Shown here: positions 1 through 5,922 of the stretch, piece by piece
Layout of the letters: each line of letters begins with the position of its first letter
Position numbering within the stretch: the first letter of the stretch is position 1
Source of the DNA: JALTID01 sp027004335 [NCBI: bacterium]
Lineage (GTDB): Bacteria > JALSQH01
Assembly: GCA_027004335.1 (NCBI GenBank)
Contig: JALTID010000169.1
Coordinates: forward strand, 1-8,733
Direction: 5' to 3'
Length of the DNA stretch: 8,733 nucleotides
Position numbers and translations under genes: made by a program
Notes under the pieces: model-generated
The model's database searches: none
What the model was told of the DNA's origin: nothing
The model's input: only the letters and a program-made list of their open reading frames with translations

Positions 1-32
1 ATTTTAGATGGGGAAAAGTGTTGGTAAGATGA

Positions 33-296
33 TTGTTGAAGAAAGGCGAAGAATTGAAAAAGAAATACTATGTGAGTAAAATAGGGATATTTGGTTCTTA
101 TGCCCGTGGAGAGGCAGGAGAGAACAGCGATATTGATATTCTTGTTGAATTTGAAAAGCCTATTGGTTTTTTTAAATTTCTTGAACTTGAAGAATACTTA
201 AGTGACCTTCTGGAAATAAAAGTAGATATTGTTTCCAAAAAAGCTTTAAAACCACATATTGGGAAAAATATACTAAAAGAAGTTGTCAGAATATGA
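33..296 (+). CDS. mntA: MntA-like minimal nucleotidyltransferase (antitoxin)
   Basis: Small nucleotidyltransferase of the MntA type, the antitoxin of type VII HepT/MntA systems. The family uses ATP to AMPylate the tyrosine of the HepT RX4HXY motif and so silences the toxin. Seen here: the GSYARGE motif (residues 21-27), the D33-x-D35 metal pair, and a third acidic residue in VDIV (D65). The 87 residues are a little short for the family because the helix before the KYxVxKIGIFGSYARGE core is cut down. A TGA lies directly before the TTG at 33. A second in-frame TTG at 54 has a better ribosome binding site (GAAAGG at 41-46, 7 bases away), so the true start is uncertain. The stop TGA overlaps an ATG at 293 that probably was the hepT start. 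Family call is strong; the start is weak. Confidence 0.85.
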   Translation: MLKKGEELKKKYYVSKIGIFGSYARGEAGENSDIDILVEFEKPIGFFKFLELEEYLSDLLEIKVDIVSKKALKPHIGKNILKEVVRI

Positions 297-318
297 CGAG
301 GACTTATAAGATTATTTA
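293..318 (+). other. Out-of-frame 5' remnant of hepT (ATGA overlap with mntA)
   Basis: The ATG at 293-295 overlaps the mntA stop (294-296) in the ATGA arrangement usual for this gene pair. It encodes MTRTYKII and then meets TAA at 317. The peptide resembles the first residues of DUF86 proteins and lies one base out of phase with the rest of hepT. This is inferred from remembered family N-termini, not from an alignment. Confidence 0.55.
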
Positions 319-630
319 ATGGACCTTTTACAGTCAATCGAAGAAATATATGAATTTATAGGTAATATGAGTTTTGATGAGTTTTTAATGGATAAAAAAA
401 CACAAAATGCAGTAATCAGGAGTCTTGAATTTATAGGTGAAGCGGCCAAAAAGATTCCAGTAGAAATTAAAGATAAATATTCTGATATTCCATGGAGATA
501 TATGGCAGGTATGAGAGACAAATTAATTCATGAATACCATGGAGTTGATCTTTCAATAGTCTGGCAGGTTATAAGAGAAGAGATACCTGTGATAAAACCT
601 GTTATTGAAAAATTAGAAAAGGAATTGTAA
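319..630 (+). CDS. hepT: HepT-like (DUF86) ribonuclease toxin, 5' end apparently frameshifted
   Basis: HepT-family (HEPN fold, formerly DUF86) RNase, the toxin partner of MntA; the family cleaves RNA as a dimer. Seen here: the RX4HXY active site R66-DKLI-H71-E-Y73, plus family-typical stretches MSFDEFLMDKKTQNAVIRS and IGEAAKKIP. The ATG at 319 has no ribosome binding site at a usable distance. The three codons before it (310-318) read DYL, continuous with the YLxDILxSI helix of relatives. The likely original start is ATG 293, which overlaps the mntA stop as ATGA and reads MTRTYKII before a stop in another frame. A single missing base near 308-312 would join MTRTYK to DYLMDLLQSI. The gene is therefore either translated from 319 without its first few residues, disrupted, or affected by a sequencing error. 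The catalytic part is intact. Confidence 0.83.
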   Translation: MDLLQSIEEIYEFIGNMSFDEFLMDKKTQNAVIRSLEFIGEAAKKIPVEIKDKYSDIPWRYMAGMRDKLIHEYHGVDLSIVWQVIREEIPVIKPVIEKLEKEL

Positions 631-677
631 TAATTTTTTCCTCTCTGGACCACTGACAGGATTTTGCCTGGTTGAGG

Positions 678-698
678 AATCAGCCTGACATACTGATT
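678..698. promoter_or_regulatory. Possible operator: inverted repeat around the asnB -35 box
   Basis: Perfect 6-base arms AATCAG and CTGATT are separated by 9 bases that contain the -35 hexamer CTGACA. The spacing of about 15 bases between arm centres would put both half-sites on nearly the same side of the helix, as for a dimeric repressor. Six-base arms arise by chance fairly often, so this is a weak call. Confidence 0.3.
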
Positions 699-713
699 AA
701 TGTGATGTATAAT
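685..713 (+). promoter_or_regulatory. Sigma-70-type promoter of asnB
   Basis: CTGACA (685-690, five of six matches to TTGACA), an exact 17-base spacer, and a perfect TATAAT (708-713). Transcription should start near 720, giving a leader of about 57 bases before the asnB ATG at 777. An inverted repeat, AATCAG (678-683) and CTGATT (693-698), brackets the -35 box and could be an operator. Confidence 0.65.
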
Positions 714-776
714 AAAGGAAAATTTTTACACTACTGGCAAAAGCAGTGGAAGTATCTGCTAAGAGTGAGGAAGTAG

Positions 777-2609
777 ATGTGTGGAATAAATGGATTTAAC
801 TGGAGAGATCCTGGAAAAATTGAAGAGATGAATCGGGCAGTTTTCCACAGAGGCCCTGATGATTCAGGAACTTATGTAGATAAAAATGTTTCTCTGGGGC
901 ATCAGAGGCTTTCAATAATTGATCTTTCTGAAAAAGCTCATCAGCCCATGATGGATGAAAGCGGAAGGTATGTGATTGTTTATAATGGAGAAATTTACAA
1001 TTTCCACGAAATAAAGAAAGAGCTTGTAAAAAGAGGATTCAATTTTTTTTCCACTTCTGATACTGAGGTGGTTCTTAAGTCTTATATTAGATGGGGAAAT
1101 GAGTGTGTGAAATTTTTTAACGGTATGTGGGCCTTTGCAATATATGATAAAAAAGAAAGAAAAATTTTTCTGAGCAGGGATAGATTCGGTATCAAGCCAC
1201 TTTACTATTTTAAAGAGAGGGGAAAATTTATTTTCAGTTCTGAGATCAAAGGGATTCTTGTTCATGATTTTGTCACGAGAAGAGTGGATGAAAGGACACT
1301 TTTTAATTATTTATTTCTGGGGATTTCAGACTGGGATGATAGAACTTTTTTCGCTGGAGTAAAAAGATTAACAGCGGGCTCAAACGCAATCTATGATGTT
1401 ACTTCAGGAGAATTATCAGTAGAAAGGTATTACAGATTGGAAGAGAATATAAGATCTTATTCGGGCAAAAACCCGGAAGAGGATTTTTTTGAAATTTTTA
1501 AAGATGCAGTAAGTAAGAGGCTCATCGCTGATGTTAAAGTGGGTTCATGTTTGAGTGGAGGTCTTGATAGTACCTCAATAGTTTGTACCATGCGCTATTT
1601 TGATGATAAGAGGGAGATCCCTGCCTATTCTCTTGTCTTTCCGGGGTACGCAAAGGATGAAAGCAGATTTCAGGAAGAGGTGGAGAAACAGTGCAGAGTT
1701 AAAAGAAAAACCACCACCTTCGGGATCCCTGACATCCTGCGGGATCTTGATGATCTTATTGCCACTCAGGAGGAGCCTTTTCCCACATTATCAATTTATG
1801 GTCAGTACAGGGTGATGAAACTTGCTCACGAAGATGGTGCCAAAGTGTTGCTTGATGGTCAGGGAAGTGACGAGCTTTTAGGAGGATATTTCTGGCTCTA
1901 CAGTTACTACTTGAAGGAACTTCTTTTAAAAGGTGATTTTTTAAAATTCATAAAGGAGCTGAATTCTTTTAAGAAAATTCACAATTCACTGAGATCACTG
2001 AGAGGTTTCCCGGTAACTCTCTTTCCACAAAAGTTACTTTTTAGTGTTTATACAAGGAATGAAACACCTTTTCTAAGTGGTGACTTTATAGATTCTCACA
2101 TTGATTTTCTTCCCCCTCTAAAGTGGAGGAAAAAAAGTTTTAAAGAGATAAGCCTCTATGCGGAAACGGTAAGTTCACTTCCAGTACTCTTGAGATTTGA
2201 GGATAGAAATTCTATGAGATGGGCGGTAGAGAGCAGAGTACCTTTTGTGGATCATAGATTGGCAGAGCTTATTCTTTCTCTTCCACCGGAAGAAATTCTA
2301 TTCGGGGGGGTAACCAAGAAAATTTTGAGGAAGAGTATGAAAGGCATAATTCCTGAGGAAATAAGACTAAGGTCCGATAAAGTGGGGTTTGAAGCTCCTG
2401 ATAAAGAACTTCTCAAGACAGAGAAAGGGAAGGAAATTCTAACGGAAATTACAAACGACAGGGAGTTCCAGCAGCATCTCTTCTGGAACCATGAAAAAAT
2501 TAAAGAGGCAGCAAATAAAATTATTGAGGATAAATCAGATGCTCCTGAATATATCTGGAAGATCATCCTTGTAGAGTTGTGGCTTAAAAAGTTTAAGATG
2601 ATTGTTTGA
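777..2609 (+). CDS. asnB: Asparagine synthetase, glutamine-hydrolysing (AsnB)
   Basis: Makes asparagine from aspartate, glutamine and ATP in the cytoplasm. N-terminal class II glutaminase domain: Cys2 nucleophile exposed after Met removal (MCGINGF), HRGPDDSG at 24-31, RLSI at 44-47, YNGEIYN at 69-75, SDTEV at 94-98. C-terminal synthetase domain: the pyrophosphate loop SGGLDS at 260-265, GQGSDELLGGY at 361-371, and ESRVPFVDHRLAE from 485. At 610 residues it is full length for the family. The start is fixed by Cys2 and by GTGAGG at 765-770. It stands alone in transcription, with its own promoter upstream and a minus-strand gene downstream. Homologues also occur in surface-polysaccharide clusters where they amidate sugars, but no glycosyltransferase neighbours are seen here. 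A run of seven G (2304-2310) and one of eight T (1043-1050) lie in the frame. Confidence 0.95.
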   Translation: MCGINGFNWRDPGKIEEMNRAVFHRGPDDSGTYVDKNVSLGHQRLSIIDLSEKAHQPMMDESGRYVIVYNGEIYNFHEIKKELVKRGFNFFSTSDTEVVLKSYIRWGNECVKFFNGMWAFAIYDKKERKIFLSRDRFGIKPLYYFKERGKFIFSSEIKGILVHDFVTRRVDERTLFNYLFLGISDWDDRTFFAGVKRLTAGSNAIYDVTSGELSVERYYRLEENIRSYSGKNPEEDFFEIFKDAVSKRLIADVKVGSCLSGGLDSTSIVCTMRYFDDKREIPAYSLVFPGYAKDESRFQEEVEKQCRVKRKTTTFGIPDILRDLDDLIATQEEPFPTLSIYGQYRVMKLAHEDGAKVLLDGQGSDELLGGYFWLYSYYLKELLLKGDFLKFIKELNSFKKIHNSLRSLRGFPVTLFPQKLLFSVYTRNETPFLSGDFIDSHIDFLPPLKWRKKSFKEISLYAETVSSLPVLLRFEDRNSMRWAVESRVPFVDHRLAELILSLPPEEILFGGVTKKILRKSMKGIIPEEIRLRSDKVGFEAPDKELLKTEKGKEILTEITNDREFQQHLFWNHEKIKEAANKIIEDKSDAPEYIWKIILVELWLKKFKMIV

Positions 2610-2640
2610 AAAAGGAGGGGTGGAGGGTCTCCACCCTCTG
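2610..2640 (-). terminator. Hairpin terminator, T-run on the minus strand
   Basis: GGGTGGAG (2618-2625) pairs perfectly with CTCCACCC (2629-2636) around a 3-base loop. On the minus strand the stem is followed by CTCC and then TTTTT, so it looks like the intrinsic terminator of the lipoprotein gene, whose stop lies about 32 bases before it. On the plus strand no T-run follows, so it would stop asnB transcripts only weakly or protect their 3' end. Confidence 0.6.
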
Positions 2641-2667
2641 GGCGCGAGAAGGAGATAAAATTTCAGT

Positions 2668-4194
2668 CTATTTTCTCGGTCCGCCACTGGCAATGATCTT
2701 GAATTGCCTGTCGGGGGTAATCTTGAACATTACTCCTGTATTTTTACCATTTCTATGACTGGTTATTCTTCCTCTGGCACTTTTGTCAGGGTAGAAATAG
2801 ATTACACCTTCTTCATCTGGATTCTCAGGTGTAGACAGGATATCCTTCTGGTACTCCAGTTTAGCGGATTTATCAATAAAGATGGTTAGCACGAATTTGA
2901 CACTGATCCCCTTTTCTCTGTTTGTTGCAGAACCACTAGTTACGAACTGGAACCTTGACCAATGCTGGATTAGAATCCCTTTCCATCCATCACTTCTTTC
3001 AAAATTGAGGGTTCTGACATGTTTTTCCATATCAAGGATTATGGTTGCTGTAAATGTTCTTACTGTACCATCTCTGAAGGTGACAACTCTCTTGATGTAC
3101 CCATGTCCACCATTAAATTTTGCCATCTGGCCTTCAACTCTTATAGAGACAACAGGAGAGGAATCGGGGAATGAGTAGTTTGCTTTGAAGGTCCCATCTG
3201 TTACAGCTAAATATCCTGATGCAGTTACTCCTTTTCTGCCCTCTTTTTGAAATTCCACCTTATTATCAGATTTGTGCCATATTTCTGTTGCAACAGAGCC
3301 GTCTTTGAAGGTTATTACCTTGTAAGCTTCTACTTCTGAATACCTTGCACTCTCTACGGGAATATATTTCTCTCCATCTGGCAGATCAGTGGTGAGTGTA
3401 ACTACCTCTGTGTAATCTTTAAGATCAATATCAGGGTTTCCCCAGTGTGATAGAGTCTTCACCTCTACTTTTCCAGAGACGAACCCATTTTTTGTTGGAG
3501 GTGTTGCTGTAATAGAGTAAAATGCATAACCTCCATTTTTAAAGTAAAGTTTTGAGACAGCTTCTCTAATTAGATTGTCAGAAACATTATAACGATCTTC
3601 TCCTTGATTTACATAAGCTTTAGTAACCTGATAATTTCTTTCATCCTCTTCAGGGAAGTATTTTGTTTCATTGTAGATTACCCAGCCTGTGAGAAGATTT
3701 TTATCTCCCGGATATGCTGGATCCTCTATAAGAGTTACCACGCTTGTAGCCCCATCGTTGTAAGTTACATTTTCTTCAAAAGAGTAGATTATGTCGTCAT
3801 CCGGTGTGTTGTAAGCCCCGAAATCAATCTCAAATGTTACCTTTATTTCTTTGATGGGAGAATCCGGTGGGAACTCTGTATGGGTGTATGTACATTCGTG
3901 GGTACCGGCTTCCCCGTAGGCAGGCTTACAGGTTAACCTCGGTATGTTATTGCTCAGGGGTGCAAAGATGCCATTTGAAGAGGGAAGCTGGAGATTGGAC
4001 TGGGTATCTGCTAAACTTGCCAGATTGTTTCCGCTCATTTCATCAAAATCGGCTAATTGAGATGATACATCATTAACTGATTGTGAAAGTGAGATAGCTG
4101 GATCCTCTGATGAGGATTTGTTTACCTGTTTCTGTGCGCAACTAACAATAAGTAGAAGCGCAACTGTTGCGATTATGCCAATTATTTTTTTCAT
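2668..4194 (-). CDS. Large secreted lipoprotein of unknown function with tandem beta-rich repeats
   Basis: I do not recognise a family. Residues 1-19 are a lipoprotein signal peptide: MKK, a hydrophobic stretch, and the lipobox I-V-S-C with lipidated Cys19. Residues 20-85 form a Ser/Asn/Gln-rich, probably flexible, linker. The next part has one possible disulfide pair (Cys89, Cys101). From about 130 the protein is beta-rich and repeats a [V/L]-x-[T/Y]-[F/Y]-x-[D/N]-G turn: VTYNDG (D147), LYFKNG (N220), VITFKDG (D298), VVTFRDG (D375), a spacing of about 73-78 residues. Variant DKSA turns lie at 441 and 470. The start has a perfect ribosome binding site (AAGGAGGTG, 4199-4207). It is divergent from rpoN and preceded by a sigma-54-like promoter. 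Likely an outer-membrane lipoprotein facing the periplasm or outside; role unknown. Confidence 0.8.
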   Translation of the reverse strand: MKKIIGIIATVALLLIVSCAQKQVNKSSSEDPAISLSQSVNDVSSQLADFDEMSGNNLASLADTQSNLQLPSSNGIFAPLSNNIPRLTCKPAYGEAGTHECTYTHTEFPPDSPIKEIKVTFEIDFGAYNTPDDDIIYSFEENVTYNDGATSVVTLIEDPAYPGDKNLLTGWVIYNETKYFPEEDERNYQVTKAYVNQGEDRYNVSDNLIREAVSKLYFKNGGYAFYSITATPPTKNGFVSGKVEVKTLSHWGNPDIDLKDYTEVVTLTTDLPDGEKYIPVESARYSEVEAYKVITFKDGSVATEIWHKSDNKVEFQKEGRKGVTASGYLAVTDGTFKANYSFPDSSPVVSIRVEGQMAKFNGGHGYIKRVVTFRDGTVRTFTATIILDMEKHVRTLNFERSDGWKGILIQHWSRFQFVTSGSATNREKGISVKFVLTIFIDKSAKLEYQKDILSTPENPDEEGVIYFYPDKSARGRITSHRNGKNTGVMFKITPDRQFKIIASGGPRK

Positions 4195-4198
4195 TGTT

Positions 4199-4207
4199 CA
4201 CCTCCTT
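4199..4207 (-). promoter_or_regulatory. Strong Shine-Dalgarno of the lipoprotein gene
   Basis: Minus-strand AAGGAGGTG, a full-length complement to the 16S rRNA 3' end, four bases before the ATG at 4194. It fixes the lipoprotein start and contrasts with rpoN, which has none. Confidence 0.75.
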
Positions 4208-4226
4208 CTTGCTCGTATTCAATAAA

Positions 4227-4242
4227 AACAAAAAATGTGCCA
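4227..4242 (-). promoter_or_regulatory. Near-consensus sigma-54 (-24/-12) promoter of the lipoprotein gene
   Basis: Read on the minus strand: TGGCAC (4242-4237), five bases, TTGTT (4231-4227). The consensus is TGGCAC-N5-TTGCW, so the -24 block and the spacing are exact and the -12 block has one mismatch (T for C). The predicted start, near 4216, would leave a leader of about 22 bases that retains the whole Shine-Dalgarno. A sigma-70 reading (TTGGCA, 16 bases, TGAATA) has a poor -10 box and would start inside or beside the Shine-Dalgarno. Confidence 0.5.
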
Positions 4243-4255
4243 AACACCAGTTATG

Positions 4256-4277
4256 AAGACTCTGACATCGGATTCTT
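4256..4277. promoter_or_regulatory. Imperfect dyad, possible activator site between the divergent promoters
   Basis: AAGACTC (4256-4262) and GATTCTT (4271-4277) form an inverted repeat with one mismatch in seven, centred about 50 bases upstream of the predicted sigma-54 start. Sigma-54 needs an enhancer-binding activator, usually bound farther upstream, so this is only a candidate. It also reaches the rpoN -35 region. Confidence 0.2.
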
Positions 4278-4304
4278 TGTTTGAAATGTATATTGTGGTA
4301 TAAT
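4277..4304 (+). promoter_or_regulatory. Extended -10 promoter of rpoN
   Basis: TGG directly before a perfect TATAAT (4299-4304) makes an extended -10 element. A weak -35, TTGTTT (4277-4282), lies 16 bases upstream. Transcription would begin at about 4310-4312, on or between the two tandem ATG codons at 4309 and 4312, so the mRNA should have no leader. Confidence 0.6.
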
Positions 4305-4308
4305 TTTA

Positions 4309-5919
4309 ATGATGAATGATTATAAAATAGGAACAACATTAAGACAAGTTCAGAGCCTTCAATTAAAACAAAATCTTACTTTAACTACACAGCAGATTAT
4401 AACCTCTCAGATTCTCGCTCTTCCTCTCCCCTTTGTTGATGATTTTATTGCTTCTTATGCAGAGGAGAATGTTTTCCTCCAGCCTTCTGATGGGGAGAAC
4501 AAAGTTGAATCGGAGAAATTGAGAAAAGAAGATATTGAGGAATTATTGAGAAATATTGACAGGACTAAAAGAGATGGCTCATTTTATACTTCTTCTGAGG
4601 ATAAAGAAGAGTTTGATTTTCTTTCAAATATCAATCTTGAAATGACTCTCCAGGAGCATCTACTTCAGCAATTAGAATTGGCGGTAGATGATAAGAGGAA
4701 GAAGGAGATAGGGATATGGATAATTACAAGTATGGATAGTGCAGGTTATATACTTGATAAGAAGATAGAAAAAATAATTTCTTATACTGATCTTGTTCAG
4801 GGAAAAAATAAACAGGTGAAAAATAGGATTGATGCAAATCCATGGCAGGAACTTAAAGAAGTTCTTGGAAGTCCTGAGGAAAGTGGAATTTCTCCTCCGG
4901 TTACTCCTGAAGAAATTGAAGAAGTATTGAAAATAATTCAGAGTTTTGACCCGCCAGGAGTAGGTGCAAGAAGTTTGAAGGAGTCTCTTTTAATTCAATT
5001 AAATCAGATGGACGATAAGCCGAGAGTAGATGGGGCCAAAGTTATCCTTGAGCAATTTTCTGAAGAAGAGCTTTCTTTCCTTATAGAGAAAAAAGAGTAT
5101 GATAGAATCGCTTCTGTTGCGGGGATTTCTCATAATGAAGTGGAAAAATCTCTTGATGTGCTGCGAAAGCTTAACCCCTATCCTGGTTCATCATTCAGGT
5201 CTATTTCTGTTAGAAGTACTGTTTCCGGGATGGACAGGAACATAATTGTTCCAATTGCTGAGGTGAAGAAAGTTGAATATTCTAAAGTAGTTCATGGGGA
5301 GAAAAAGAAATATGTTGATCTTGACATAACTTATTTTGCAAAGTATGGCAGAAAAGTCAGAGTAAATGAGAAGCTGTGGAAAGAGATAAAGAAAAATTGG
5401 GATAATATCCCGGAGGAGAAAAAAGATCATATTAAGGAACTTTATGGGAGGGCTCAATCACTTCTCAAAATGGCAGGTTATGCAGAGAGTATTCTTGAAA
5501 GAGTAACAGAGGCGATAGTAGAAGCACAGAAAGAATTTTTTCTCACGGGTGATAAATTAAAGATGGTTTCCCTGACCCTTAATGATGTTGCATCCAGAGT
5601 TGAAGCAGATACTTCAGTCGTAAGCAGGGCTATAAAGGATAAATATCTTGCAACTCCATATGGCTTAATGAGTTATAAAGAGTTTTTCCCTAGAGGATTG
5701 AAGAAAACTGGTATGGCTTATGAAGAGAAAGTCCTTGTGAATAAAGTCCTTGAGGTAATTAAAGAGTTAATAAACAATGAAGCACCCTCATCTCCTTTAA
5801 GTGATGATCAGATAGCCACTATTTTACAAAAAAGGGGCTATCAGATTGCCCGTAGAACTGTGGCAAAGTACAGGCAGCAGTTGGGGATCCCCAGCAGTTC
5901 AAAGAGAAGAAGAAGGTAG
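4309..5919 (+). CDS. rpoN: RNA polymerase sigma-54 factor (RpoN)
   Basis: Alternative sigma factor that directs RNA polymerase to -24/-12 promoters and needs an ATP-driven enhancer-binding protein to open them. Seen here: a Gln/Leu-rich region I (LQLKQNLTLTTQQ, near residue 18); core-binding domain with DPPGVGARSLKE from 214 and LRKLNPYPGSSF; a helix-turn-helix near 420-447 (SLTLNDVASRVEADTSVVSRA) followed by KYLATPYG; and the diagnostic RpoN box ARRTVAKYRQ at 514-523. The C-terminus is a basic SKRRRR tail. Its 536 residues exceed the usual 430-500, partly because of a stretch at about 158-196 just before the core-binding domain. Region I has TTQQ where TPQL is usual. ATG 4309 and ATG 4312 are both possible starts; neither has a ribosome binding site, and the promoter predicts a leaderless mRNA. 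Its 3' end nearly meets the opposing ferritin-like gene. Confidence 0.95.
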   Translation: MMNDYKIGTTLRQVQSLQLKQNLTLTTQQIITSQILALPLPFVDDFIASYAEENVFLQPSDGENKVESEKLRKEDIEELLRNIDRTKRDGSFYTSSEDKEEFDFLSNINLEMTLQEHLLQQLELAVDDKRKKEIGIWIITSMDSAGYILDKKIEKIISYTDLVQGKNKQVKNRIDANPWQELKEVLGSPEESGISPPVTPEEIEEVLKIIQSFDPPGVGARSLKESLLIQLNQMDDKPRVDGAKVILEQFSEEELSFLIEKKEYDRIASVAGISHNEVEKSLDVLRKLNPYPGSSFRSISVRSTVSGMDRNIIVPIAEVKKVEYSKVVHGEKKKYVDLDITYFAKYGRKVRVNEKLWKEIKKNWDNIPEEKKDHIKELYGRAQSLLKMAGYAESILERVTEAIVEAQKEFFLTGDKLKMVSLTLNDVASRVEADTSVVSRAIKDKYLATPYGLMSYKEFFPRGLKKTGMAYEEKVLVNKVLEVIKELINNEAPSSPLSDDQIATILQKRGYQIARRTVAKYRQQLGIPSSSKRRRR

Positions 5920-5922
5920 TTA

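Larger units (their letters stand above)
657..764 (+). promoter_or_regulatory. Leader region of asnB with possible attenuating hairpins
   Basis: The 145 bases between hepT and asnB hold no gene. After the predicted transcription start (about 720) the leader can form CTACTG (731-736) with CAGTGG (744-749), a 6-bp stem with one G-T pair and a 7-base loop. Alternatively AGCAG (742-746) pairs with CTGCT (756-760). The two pairings share bases 744-746 and so exclude each other. Both are short, and no T-box or known riboswitch core is visible. A weak CAGG-N6-CCTG repeat sits at 657-670. Confidence 0.25.

Noticed and set aside
1-630. The nucleotidyltransferase/HEPN pair as the edge of a larger mobile defence island.
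   Set aside because: No integrase, transposase, repeats or other defence gene is in the window; nothing supports an island from this sequence alone.
735-750. A second sigma-54-like match upstream of asnB (TGGCAA-N5-GTGGA).
   Set aside because: The -12 block matches poorly, and the sigma-70-type promoter CTGACA-N17-TATAAT nearby is much stronger.
3604-3936. A 110-codon plus-strand open frame opposite the lipoprotein gene.
   Set aside because: No ribosome binding site or recognisable domain; it is a shadow of the well-supported lipoprotein frame.
777-4194. asnB and the lipoprotein as part of a surface-polysaccharide or PEP-CTERM cluster.
   Set aside because: No glycosyltransferase, transporter or exosortase gene is visible, and the two genes converge with separate promoters.
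4216-4243. Sigma-70 promoter for the lipoprotein gene (TTGGCA, 16 bases, TGAATA).
   Set aside because: The -10 box is poor and the start would fall in or next to the Shine-Dalgarno; the sigma-54 reading of the same bases fits better.
5882-5893. Perfect 12-base palindrome TGGGGATCCCCA near the end of rpoN.
   Set aside because: It has no loop and no T-run, lies in coding sequence just after the RpoN box, and is explained by codons for LGIPS; not a terminator.
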